The notes under the pieces are model-generated. The model was not told the origin of the DNA, did not search any database, and saw only the letters and a program-made list of their open reading frames with translations. From contig QUTJ01031443.1 in assembly GCA_003573635.1 (NCBI GenBank), forward strand, positions 1 through 11,801: DNA of 11,801 nucleotides, given 5' to 3'. The stretch comes from Goniomonas avonlea (Eukaryota; Cryptophyceae; Goniomonadida; Goniomonadaceae). The translations under genes were made by a program, and so were the position numbers. Shown here piece after piece: positions 1-7,815 of this stretch. How positions within the stretch are numbered: position 1 is the first letter of the stretch; the number at the start of each line of letters is the position of its first letter.

Positions 1-77
1 CAGTGACACTGTGTCGCGAAACTCGTCACAGTGACATGACGAACGCGGCTGATGTATGTAAAAAACTGGTACGAAAC

Positions 78-145
78 GTTGAAGCTTCGTTTCGAATCCA
101 AATTCGAAGATGTTGAAGCTTCATTTCGAATACAAACTCGAAGAC
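78..145. repeat. 34-bp tandem direct repeat, two copies
   Basis: Positions 78-111 and 112-145 are adjacent copies of one 34-bp unit that begins GTTGAAGCTTC and ends TCGAAGA(T/C). The copies differ at a handful of bases. Each unit contains the palindrome GAAGCTTC and TTCGAA-type blocks. The repeat lies about 310 bp beyond the stop codon of the ice-binding gene, in non-coding DNA. No function can be assigned. Confidence 0.85.
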
Positions 146-214
146 AGGGCTGTTTCTCGGTGTTATCGCCCTCTCTCTTCACTCTCTCGGTGTGTGCGTG
201 TGTGTTCCTCTCTC

Positions 215-290
215 TCTCTTGCCTCGTGAAGAGGTGTAACGAGAGAGACGGACTCTCTACTCTCAACTCGCCTCTTGCCCCGTGAAGAGG
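215..290. repeat. Two copies of a small hairpin (215-234 and 271-290)
   Basis: The 20-mer at 271-290 reads CCTCTT, then an 8-base loop, then AAGAGG, which is a perfect 6-bp stem. A near-identical copy at 215-234 differs at its first base and at one loop base, leaving a 5-bp stem. Both lie 3' of the ice-binding gene, in a stretch rich in CT and GA. They could affect the mRNA 3' end, or could be by-products of local repeat expansion. The stems are short, so a structural role is uncertain. Confidence 0.45.
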
Positions 291-426
291 TTCCGCTTCC
301 ATGAGAGTGGGGTGGGGAGGCTCCGCGTGCCTCCAGCATACGGACGGCCCCTAGTGTATCCTTGGTTGCAGGTGTGCAGAGGAGCAATCTGGCGCTCACT
401 TCGATCAATACATGTTTGGAAACAAA

Positions 427-432
427 TTTATT
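427..432 (-). other. Poly(A) signal AATAAA for the ice-binding gene
   Basis: On the minus strand AATAAA occurs 22 nt after the stop codon that ends the ice-binding reading frame at 455. The surrounding sequence is AT-rich compared with the gene. This is the classical eukaryotic hexamer in a plausible place for a very short 3' UTR, and it supports 455 as the true end of the gene. The same hexamer was not seen near the ends of the other genes here, so it may not be obligatory in this organism. Confidence 0.6.
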
Positions 433-454
433 CATTTTGGAATCCACAGAATGA

Positions 455-2026
455 TCAAGCAGGGACAGTGACGGTGTTGCCCAACAATGTCACCTCTGCG
501 GTGTGGGCCAAGCAGCGACCGTGGACAGTCGCGCCTGTGTTGAGCGTGACGGCGTTTCCGGCCAAGAGATTTCCATGCACAACCGCGGTGGTGCCGATGG
601 CAGCCAGCGTGCCCACCTGCCAGAAGATGTTCTTGTCTTGTGCGCCGTTGGAAAGAAACATCTGTCGTCCTGCAGCCATGCTGAAGCCGGTGGCGATCTG
701 GAAGATCCACACTGCGTCGTGGTTGCCACCGCCGTCAAGCGTTAGGTCCCCGCTGGAAATCTCCAACGTGCCGCTAGATTTGTACAGACCAGGCAGAAGC
801 GTCCTGCCGCCGAGATTGCCGGAGATAAGGACAGGGCAGCGAGTCCGGGATTTTGCGTCGTTGATGGCAGTGAGCAGGGCCGCCGAGCCCGCACTCGATG
901 CGCCGTTGGCGGATTGGATCGCTCCATTCATGACACCAGGAGGAAAACCCGTGACAGCGGAGCCAGGTGACACTCCGAGGTCACCATTGATAACGGTTTG
1001 GCCTGAGTTTGTCACTGTAGACCCAGCCAGGACTGCGAAGCGAGCAGCGTCCCCAAGGTCGATCTTCTCGGGGTTGGAGCAGTCGAGGAGGGACGCCCTC
1101 TTTGATGAGGTAGCAGATGGGTCCTCGCCAATGGTGTCCGCGTCGAGGATGACCGTGCCAGTCTCAGCCAGAAGGCTGCCGTGGATGTGGCACTGCGCCC
1201 CAGCCGTGATGGAAATGGAAGCCAGGATGGTGCCTTGAAACACAGTTCCGGCTCCGAGAGTTGCGGAAGAGCCAACCTGTGACCGTGAGTGTGAGTAATC
1301 GAACAAGCGGTAGAGATAGAAAGCACTGTTCACACCTGCCAAAAGATGTTGGATGCCTTGGCCCCGTTGATCAGGATGATGTGGCGTCCCGCGGAAGTGG
1401 TCAAAGTCGAAACCATCTTGAAAATGAAAATGGCATTAGGGTCGTTTTGTCCATCCAGTGTCAGGTGCTCAGTTGATCCAGAGATCTCCATGCTCCCAGT
1501 GGACGTGTAGAGTCCAGGGTTGAGTGTCGATCCGGCCAGATTCCCATTGACAGGCAAGGGGCAGAGGGTGCGTCCGGATGCGTCGCTGATCGCGAGGTTC
1601 ACGTCATGAATTGCGGTAGCGGCTGCCGGGTTCGCAGCATCCTTATGCCCATGGAGAACACCAGGACCTGCCATGATGGTTAGTACTAGCATGACTCGAA
1701 CAGATCTGGAGTGTACCGAATCCGGTGACAGCGCTGGCGGGCGATACGCCGATGTTGCCCCAGATTTCAGTTGCCCCATTGCTAGTGATCCCAGAACCTG
1801 AGAGCACCACATAGTTCGCGGCGGAACGCAGATTCACAGCAGTGAGCGCCTTGCAATCCACGCCCTCGAGCTCCAGAAATGCGGTCTCGTTCAAGGTCAT
1901 CAAGGTCAAGCAAGCAGCAAGCAGAGCGAAGCAGGTGGCGGCGAGCACAAGGCGCCTCGAGCGGGTCCCGCTTGCGTGATAGGGGGTGAGGGGGATGCTC
2001 CCGTAGGTTGCTGCGACCACGACCAT
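455..2026 (-). CDS. Two-domain DUF3494 ice-binding protein, 3 exons, 487 aa
   Basis: Exons (minus strand): 2026-1717, 1667-1336, 1276-455. The introns are 49 nt (1668-1716) and 59 nt (1277-1335), both GT-AG. Splicing keeps one frame and completes the first domain: SAVTGF joins G-PGVLHG, and NIFWQV joins GSSATLG. The start ATG at 2026 is followed by about 25 residues and then a hydrophobic stretch (about 26-44, LVLAATCFALLAACLTL), either a signal peptide with an extended n-region or a signal anchor. Two copies of the DUF3494 ice-binding fold follow, at about residues 64-263 and 287-487. Each carries the family hallmarks: INGDLGVSPGSAVTGF-like, GNLGGRTLLPGLY-like, LTLDG, (V/I)FIFK or WIFQ, and NIFWQV. 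A linker of about 24 residues joins them. DUF3494 proteins are secreted beta-helix proteins that bind ice and limit recrystallisation. The family is certain; actual ice activity is inferred. Only the first domain contains introns. Weak point: the exact start codon. Confidence 0.9.
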
Positions 2027-2047
2027 GTGAGCTTGGAAAGTTGGAAC

Positions 2048-2539
2048 ACTCCCCACGCTCCCCCGCCCGCCTTAAATCCGCAACCCGTTTTTGAATGGGC
2101 AAGGGGAGATTGGGTGATGCTGACACGGCAAGATACAAAACGATTGGCGGACCGAGCTCACGAGATTTGCACCCTCGAAGTAATAACACTTCCAATCGCT
2201 TGGATTATCCGCCGGTTCAATCCATTACCCTGCCGAGTCAATCCAATCCCCCCTTAACCACGCCGGATTTGAGCAGCAGGCCGGCCAAAAGTTGCCCGAA
2301 ACAACGGCCACAGCGGACGGGACCCCTCTGGACTTTCCCAATCGTCTATTGCCCGTTGCTCCAGGCATTTCACGGTGAACGACTTTGTCATGGCGAGCGG
2401 CGAGTTTTAACACGATGTGCGAAGATTGGGTCTCACCCTCTGGTCACTTCTCACCCCTTGGACCAAACCGCAACTTGCAAACCAACAACCAATCGTCAAG
2501 CGCACGCCCTCCTCCCCTTGATCTTTTGATCTTTTGATT
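2048..2539. repeat. Direct repeat copy A, upstream region of the ice-binding gene
   Basis: This stretch of about 490 bp begins with ACTCCCCACGCTCCCCC, 22 bp before the ice-binding ATG, and ends near a run of GATCTTTTGATC-like sequence. It recurs at 2569-3046 in the same orientation with high identity by eye, broken by a few indels. Copy A has about 50 bp around 2370-2420 that copy B lacks. Copy B has about 12 bp near 2730 and about 11 bp near 2838 that copy A lacks. The open frames inside are short, not shared in frame between copies and match nothing I recognise, so the unit looks regulatory. CCAATCG or its complement occurs at 2141, 2192, 2338 and 2489. Confidence 0.9.
2071..2077 (-). promoter_or_regulatory. 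TATA-like box of the ice-binding gene
   Basis: On the minus strand GATTTAAGG lies about 45 nt upstream of the ATG at 2026, followed by a GC-rich stretch. The position fits a TATA-type core promoter with a short 5' UTR. The same element is kept in repeat copy B (2594-2600), where no start codon follows. The call rests on sequence and position only. Confidence 0.4.
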
Positions 2540-2568
2540 TTTTAGATCTTTTTTAGACTTATTTTTAG

Positions 2569-3046
2569 ACTCCCCACGCTCCCCCGCGCCCGCCTTAAAT
2601 CCGCAACCCGTTTTTGAATGGGCAAGGGGAGATTGGGTGATGCTGACACGGCAAGATACAAAACGATTGGCGGACCGCGCCCACGAGATTTGCACCCTCG
2701 AAGTAATAACACTTCCAATCGCTAGGATTATGATCCGATTATCCGCCGGTTCAATCCAATACCCTGCCGTTTCATGATCAATCCAATCCCGCCGGATTTT
2801 CTGAAGCAGCAGGCCGGCCGAAACAACGGCCACAGCGGAGTCTGAGCGGACGGGACCCCTCTGGACTTTCCCGATAGTCTATTGCCCGTTGCTCCAGACA
2901 TTTCATGGTGGGGTCTCACCCTCTGAGGCATCTCTCGCATCTCACCCCCCTTGGACCAAACCGCAACTTGCAAACCAACAACCAATCGTCAAGCGCACGC
3001 CCTCCTCCCCATGTTTGCCTTGATCTTTTGATCTTTTTGAGACTTT
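2569..3046. repeat. Direct repeat copy B, orphan copy of the ice-binding upstream region
   Basis: This is the second copy of the unit at 2048-2539, same orientation, separated from it by about 30 bp of T-rich GATCTTTT and TTTAGA repeats. It keeps the TATA-like element (2594-2600) and CCAATCG-type motifs at 2664, 2715 and 2982. The motif of copy A at 2338 is mutated here. It contains a micro-duplication GATTATGATCCGATTAT. Because it is not next to a coding region, it may be extra upstream regulatory sequence for the ice-binding gene, or simply a segmental duplication. Confidence 0.9.
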
Positions 3047-3334
3047 TTAATTAACACTGTCTTTTTGATCATTCTGATCATTCTGCTCCTTGGGCAGGTG
3101 CATAAAAGGATCGATTAAAGAGCAAGATCGCTGCATTGATTGCACAAACACAGACATCTTTATTCCTCCGCGCTCTCCTCCCCTCTGAGCCGTTCCCTCC
3201 AAGTCACAAGAGCATCAAATTTCTATCTTTCATCATCAAATTACAGCTTTGGTCATTTGCTCGCGAGCCAAAGCGCTGGTGTCCACTGTACAATCAGACC
3301 TCTGAGCCTTGCAATAGGTCCTCGGAATCAGGAA
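3047..3334. other. Intergenic stretch between BRCT gene 3' end and the repeats
   Basis: No gene is recognised here. The first part has a short tandem of TTCTGATCA-type sequence (about 3065-3090) and a plus-strand GCATAAAAGG resembling a TATA box near 3100. A plus-strand open frame after it (about 3140-3457) resembles no known protein and overlaps the last BRCT exon on the opposite strand. The minus-strand sequence just below 3335 should be the 3' UTR of the BRCT gene. No AATAAA is visible there. Confidence 0.5.
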
Positions 3335-3623
3335 TCAGTCTTGCATGGTATCCGCAACACAAGGAGAGCCAGAGGGCCTGTCCCCGGGGGCAATGATATA
3401 AGCGTCGGTGGATTTGACAGAGAACCCAGAGATGGAATCGAATACCCACTGCGCTGAGAGTGAGCTCGTCTGAAACACGTTGACTGTGGTGTGTCAGGGA
3501 GAACCGAGATGAGCTGCAAGACCGCGCACCCACAGTGGTGTGTGTGGTGTGTGCGCTGCGCGCGCGACGGTGTGGGTGTGTTGTGTGTGTGTGTGTGTGT
3601 GTTTGTGTGTGTATGTGTGTGTG

Positions 3624-3664
<41 letters not shown>

Positions 3665-3682
3665 CAGGAACCGCTGAGCGGC

Positions 3683-3714
<32 letters not shown>

Positions 3715-4258
3715 GGGAGAGAGTGTGTGTCGCGCGTGAAAGGGTTGGGGAGTGTGCGCTTTCGGCGCGGGAAGGGTACTGACAGAGAGAAAGAGACGGA
3801 CAGAGAGAATCTGATGCGCCTGCACGCACCCTCTGTGTGTCTCCGTGTTTGTCCCCGTGTTTGTCTCTGTGTCTGTCTCTGTGTCTGTCTCTGTGTCTGT
3901 CTCTGTGTCTGTCTCTCTGCTCCCTCCCTCCCTCCCTCTCCCTCTGGTGGCCAGTGTGTGTGCGTGTCTCCGTCTCCGTGTCCCCGTGTGTGTGCGGTGT
4001 GTGTGTTGGGTGATCATCTAGAAAAGTGCTGGGCGCTCTCCATTAGTTCAAAGATTCATGCATAATTTGTTGGCTCCACATCATGGCATGATGCTTGATC
4101 CGATGATCTGGATGGGGGGGGGCACCTCAGGACGAACAAGTGGCACTGAGGACTGCGTCGGAAGGGACTCGGAGTTGAACACGTGGACGTCAGCTCGGAG
4201 TGCGGAATGCGCCACCTGCAAAGCCCTCAGTGTGATTTGAGAGAGGTGTGTGCGTGCG

Positions 4259-4298
<40 letters not shown>

Positions 4299-4940
4299 TA
4301 TGAGAGAGGCGTGAGAGGCGGAGAAGAGAGAAAGGAAACGTCAAACGTTTCAAACCGCACCTTGCCGCCAGCGAGAGTGACCAGTTGGCGGATCTCTGAG
4401 GCGAGCGAGGGCCTGTCGGCGGTGACAAACACCTTGTGCCCCTCCAGCAGTCCTGGGCATCTCCCACTGTCTGTTCCGCGGTCTCAGGCAATGCCAATCA
4501 CGACCACACGCAGACGCAAAACACAGAGACGCAGGCCAGCCACGTGTTCAGTTGCAACCAAAACAATTCCAACAGTTCGGGGCATCTGTCTCAGGCAATG
4601 CCAATCATGACAAAGCTCTGCGGCACACACGCAGATGCAAAACACAGAGACGTGTTCGGTTGCAACCGAAGCAATTCCAACAGTCCTGGGCATCTCCCAC
4701 TGGCTGTGCCGCGGTCTCAGGCAACCACACACACACGCACACACACACACAGAACACTGCACACACACACAGAGAGAGAGCGAGAGAGAGAGAGAGCACG
4801 AAGCAGCACACGCAGGGCGCTGAACGCAAGACACAGAGACGCAGACCAGCCACGTGTTCGGTGCCAACCGAAACAATCAAAACAAACACATGGCATGAGC
4901 GAGAGGGAGAGGGAGAGGGAGAGACAGACAGACGGACACA

Positions 4941-4974
<34 letters not shown>

Positions 4975-5189
4975 ACGACACAGACAGACAGACAGACAGA
5001 CAGAGACAGAGAGATGGGGAAAGGGCGCACCATGCGCAAGTCGCGAACGCTTCGCCCCAGGCAGCCCTTCAGGCTGGAAGGCAGACTCTTCAAGAAAATG
5101 CCCATTTTCGAGCGACATGAGGACCCACTCAGGGCGGACAAGCCATGCCCCTGCCAAGGAGTGAATCCCGGTGGGGGAAAGATTGAAAA

Positions 5190-5247
<58 letters not shown>

Positions 5248-7634
5248 AGAGAAGAGAGAGAAGAGGGAAGAAGAGGAAGAGGGCAAAGGGGAGCGGACGA
5301 CGGGGATAGAGCACCTGGAGGAGGGAGGAGAAGAGGAAGAGGCAAAGTGGAGCGGACGACGGGGGTGGCTGTGCGACAGGCGGGATGGGGGAGCACCTAG
5401 CGCAATGGCACGCATTGCCTTCATCGTTCTCTCCCCGCCCAGCACCAAGTGCGAGAACGTCTGCGATGAGTGAGCAACAAAACAACGAGCAACGATCATG
5501 AATGTGAAGTCAATGAGTGTGAGACGCAGTGAGCCTCATGCCGCCAGGCCAATGAGTGTGAGCAGTGAGCCTCACACTGGCAAGAGGATGAGAAACAACG
5601 CAAGTGGTGGCCGAAGTCACACGCAAAAACCACGCCTAAGACACACGAACGGAGCACGGCAAAATCGGATGCACAGTAACAATGACAATGGCGATGACAG
5701 AACAGAGGTTGACATGCCTGTGTTGCGCCGTCGACGACGCAGCCGCCGAGTTTCGCGACAATGCTGCGGACAATGTCGCGCATTTCTTGACCAAGCCCGC
5801 TGATGGCGACTTGGAAAGACTTCGAGGAGCTCTGTTCGCTTGCGTTTCTCGGGCGCTTCTGTCCAGCCGTGGCTGAGGAACTCTTGGACGCGGAAGGGCT
5901 CGCACTCTTGGAAGGGGTCTTGGAAGGAGTCTTGGCAGGAGACTTGGCAGGAGACTTGGCAGGAGACTTGGCAGGAGACTTGGCAGGAGACTTGGCAGGA
6001 GACTTGGCAGGAGACTTGGCAGGAGACTTGGAAGGAGTCTTGGAAGCACTCTTCCCTTTGCCGGACGACTTCGCCTGTGCGGCCATCGTCACCCCCTCAC
6101 TTGTCTGCGTGTCTTGCCCTGCTGCTTTCCCCGCCTTCTTCGCCCTCTTTGCAGCAGCAGGTTGCCCCTGCGCGTTGTGAAGCGTTGGTGGAGTCTCTGA
6201 AGGGCCAGAAAGCGCAGTAGTTGGCTCTCCGGCAGTCTCCCCCGCAGCGTCACAATCTCCGACAGTCTCCTCCACAGCATCACAATTAGCAGGAGCCTCT
6301 CCGGCAATCTCCCCCGCAGCGTCACGCTCAGTAGTTGGCTCTCCGGCGGTGTCACAGTCAGCAGTTGCCGCCTCTCTGGCAGTCTCACACGATTGTACCC
6401 CCTGCATCTCGATCTCAGTTGAGTTCGCAGCCCCACAGGCAGCATCTGCCTTCGGGATCGCAAGAGAAGCTCCCTCCTGCTTCTCAACGTCGTCGGTCTC
6501 AGTTGTACGCGCTCGTTTCTTGAGCCGAGACGCTCGGGGGGCGACGCCCTTTTTTGCGACAACATCCTGTGCCGAAACCGCTTCCTCTGTCAAAAGTTCG
6601 GATTGATCAGCCAGTGGCGCCCCTGGTTCACACGTTGGAGAAACATGTACAGCTTCAACGACAATGTCGTTCGCAACAGGGTCCACAACCTTGTCCGTTT
6701 CCGTCTCCTTGTCCGTTTCTGTCTCCGCAGCATCTCGCTCCTGTTCATTCAGATTGTCGAGGACAACGGCAGGCGTCGATTTCCGACCACGCTTGCGGCC
6801 AGCAGTGGATGAAGTGGTCTTGGGTTGCCGTATCCCTTTGCGTGTTTTCTTCGAAACAACTTTTTCCTTCGAACATGCTGCTGCTGGCTGCGGGGGTTCT
6901 TCAAGTGGAGGCTCATTCGCTTCGCCGAGTTCAGAAGTTGGTCCATCTTGTTGTACAGGAGCATCTTCAGTCTGCCCTTCGGGCTCACAGCGACTCCCGT
7001 TCATAATCCGTTCGCAAATCGCAGAACTAGAATCAGGGTCGAACGCAACGGTTGCGACACCAGTCTGTCTGTCAGACTCAGCGATGGTCACTGCTGTGGC
7101 ACTATCGCCAAAGGAAGTTTTGTGAAGTGAAGCCACCTCAGCGGCAAGATCGGTCGGTAAGCGAAGTTCTGAGATACAATCGATCTTTTCCTTGTTCGGT
7201 TCCAGCTCCAGCGATCCTGAATGGTCAGCATGCATGCCCTCCACGGGAGAATCGAGAGGTTGGGGAGCGAGAACATTGCCGGGGCAGACGAAACCTGGCG
7301 CCAGTGTCTGCGGATGGAGTTGTTTCTCTGGGGAAAGCTGTTGCTGTTGCTGAAGCTGTTTCTCGAGAAGGGCAGCCCTTTCTTCTGACTCCTTGAGTCG
7401 TTGGAGGACAGCCGCCATATTATCCAGCTCAGGCATGCCGGTTTCCTGCATTGAGGTGAGATTTTCATGATGGTGTCACGAGCACACCTGCAAGAACTGT
7501 GGCTGGCGCACAGGCACTTCACAGTCTTGGCCGTCGTGCTTTGCATTCGTAACGCTGTGATCACGCAGATGCGTTGCGGGTGTGGCTGCCATGGTCTTGG
7601 TGGAGGGCGTGCCCGTCGTGTCTGTTTCCGACAT
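3335..7634 (-). CDS. Nuclear tandem-BRCT phosphopeptide reader (MDC1/PTIP-like), 7 exons, 784 aa
   Basis: Exons (minus): 7634-7488, 7445-5718, 5460-5397, 5150-5031, 4452-4361, 4215-4126, 3448-3335. Phases agree across all joins. Introns are 42, 257 (GC-AG), 246, 578, 145 and 677 nt. Order: coiled coil with poly-Gln (about 58-86), basic stretches (248-252, and RKRGRKS at 266-272, AT-hook-like), acidic Ala/Gly/Glu/Thr imperfect repeats (404-459), eight SPAK repeats (523-554) flanked by TPSK units, BRCT1 (about 592-672) and BRCT2 (about 688-768). BRCT1 shows AISG (S598, G599), LGG, SHLV, RTMK (T637, K639) and RPEWV (W655). These are the Ser-Gly plus Thr-x-Lys residues by which BRCA1, MDC1 and PTIP hold phosphoserine. 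BRCT2 begins LLEGHKVFVTAD, as MDC1's begins LLEGYEIYVT, and ends RPEWVFDSIS, completed by the last join. By family it should recognise phosphorylated chromatin or repair proteins; that is inference. No FHA domain is seen. Orthology to MDC1 versus other tandem-BRCT proteins is not settled. The ATG at 7634 was chosen because exon 1 is open and splices in frame. Confidence 0.85.
3541..3730. repeat. GT and GA microsatellites in BRCT intron 6
   Basis: A (GT)n run at about 3581-3625 is followed directly by (GA)n at 3626-3661, then 20 bp of unique sequence and a second GA-rich run at about 3681-3722. All of it lies inside the 677-nt intron that separates the last two BRCT exons. Long open frames reading HTHTHT, RERERE or SLSLSL on either strand are products of this composition. 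Confidence 0.95.
3862..3940. repeat. 12-bp minisatellite (TGTCTCTGTGTC)n plus TCCC run
   Basis: About 4.5 copies of TGTCTCTGTGTC run from 3862 to 3917, preceded by degenerate units and followed by (TCCC)n to about 3940. It lies within BRCT intron 6. No role is evident beyond intron expansion. Confidence 0.9.
4262..4296. repeat. (GA)n microsatellite in BRCT intron 5
   Basis: An uninterrupted GA dinucleotide run of about 35 bp lies inside the 145-nt intron 4216-4360. On the transcribed-sense (minus) strand it is (TC)n, a pyrimidine tract about 45 nt upstream of the TTTGCAG acceptor. Confidence 0.95.
4441..4880. repeat. Imperfect minisatellite of about 110-bp units in BRCT intron 4
   Basis: Three to four degraded units share, in order: CAGTCCTGGGCATCTCCCACTG, CGCGGTCTCAGGCAATGCCA, CACGCAGA(C/T)GCAAAACACAGAGACG, and GTGTTCGGTTGCAACCGAA followed by CAATTCCAA. 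Units start near 4444, 4563 and 4678, and a partial unit covers about 4800-4880. The first unit overlaps the start of exon 5 and includes its splice acceptor, so acceptor-like sequence was copied along with the repeat. Confidence 0.8.
4725..5014. repeat. CA, GA and GACA microsatellites in BRCT intron 4
   Basis: (CA)n and (GA)n tracts lie at about 4725-4797, followed by the partial minisatellite unit. GGGAGA, (CA)n, (GA)n and (GACA)n tracts lie at about 4898-5014, ending just before the donor at 5030. Both blocks are within the 578-nt intron. Confidence 0.9.
5192..5280. repeat. (GA)n microsatellite in BRCT intron 3
   Basis: A GA run of roughly 50 bp (5192-5243) is followed by GAGAA-type interruptions to about 5280. 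It lies inside intron 5151-5396. It is (TC)n on the sense strand, ending about 40 nt before the acceptor CTTGGCAG. Confidence 0.95.
5908..6051 (-). repeat. 12-bp coding minisatellite encoding SPAK/TPSK repeats
   Basis: Twelve contiguous 12-bp units lie inside BRCT-gene exon 2. The eight central ones (5932-6027) are identical by eye, and two diverged units flank them on each side. On the minus strand they encode Ser-Pro-Ala-Lys (residues 523-554) and Thr-Pro-Ser-Lys. Each is an S/T-P-x-K, the consensus site for cyclin-dependent kinases. It resembles the SPKK repeats of histone H1 tails that bind the AT-rich minor groove. Near-perfect DNA identity implies recent expansion or homogenisation. Confidence 0.95.
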
Positions 7635-7815
7635 CTAGCGTGTGGGCTGTGGCTTGGGTCGCTGTCTCAAAACCCTGATTCCCGCCTGGCCTAAAGGGTG
7701 AGCAAGATTGATCCGAACCATTCATATATGAAATGCGTACTGTACATGGCGACTCAGATAGATACTTAGCTATGTGCTAGTTAACCCGCTGCCAGCAGAA
7801 CAGCTTGCAAAAAAA
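7635..7815. promoter_or_regulatory. Divergent promoter region between BRCT and PRKRIP1-like genes
   Basis: A 181-bp gap separates the two start codons and must hold both promoters and 5' UTRs. It is AT-richer than the flanking genes. It contains the palindrome TTCATATATGAA (7721-7732) and a GTACTGTACATGG stretch just after it. No canonical TATA box is placed correctly for both genes, so core elements were not assigned. Confidence 0.55.

Noticed and set aside
1-35. Inverted repeat CACTGTG / CACAGTG at the window start
   Set aside because: Seven-base arms at the cut edge are too short to interpret as a transposon end or a hairpin.
455-2026. Two separate single-domain ice-binding genes
   Set aside because: The C-terminal part of domain 1 (GSSATLGAGTVF onward) lies at the start of exon 3, continuous with domain 2, so one spliced gene explains all segments.
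2095-2833. Plus- and minus-strand open frames of 60-145 codons in the repeated region
   Set aside because: The two copies of the repeat differ by indels that break any shared frame, and no protein family is recognised.
3136-3457. Plus-strand ORF of 86-105 codons preceded by a TATA-like GCATAAAAGG
   Set aside because: The sequence resembles nothing known, and it overlaps antisense to a BRCT exon with a clear family motif.
3491-4065. Long open frames on both strands reading RERERE, VCVCVC, SLSLSL and HTHTHT
   Set aside because: They come from GT, GA and CA microsatellites inside BRCT intron 6. Dinucleotide repeats stay open in most frames and no domain is present.
4081-4125. Reading BRCT exon 6 through to the TGA at 4081, or removing an 18-nt GTGCC...CCAG segment
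   Set aside because: Read-through lacks the BRCT tryptophan, and an 18-nt intron is implausibly short. The join to 3448 restores RPEWVFDSIS in phase.
4436-5499. Overlapping frames of 240-280 aa on both strands
   Set aside because: Composition is microsatellite-derived. The only coding parts are the short BRCT exons at 4361-4452, 5031-5150 and 5397-5460 on the minus strand.
5908-6051. Possible CRISPR array
   Set aside because: The 12-bp units are contiguous with no spacers, lie in a coding exon and the organism is eukaryotic.
5803-6220. Plus-strand frames with GDLAGDLA or WQETWQET repeats
   Set aside because: They are antisense readings of the SPAK-coding 12-bp minisatellite of the BRCT gene.
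7774-7815. Non-ATG upstream start for the PRKRIP1-like gene
   Set aside because: It begins at GTG. The ATG at 7816 is the first standard start in frame and precedes the coding-like sequence.
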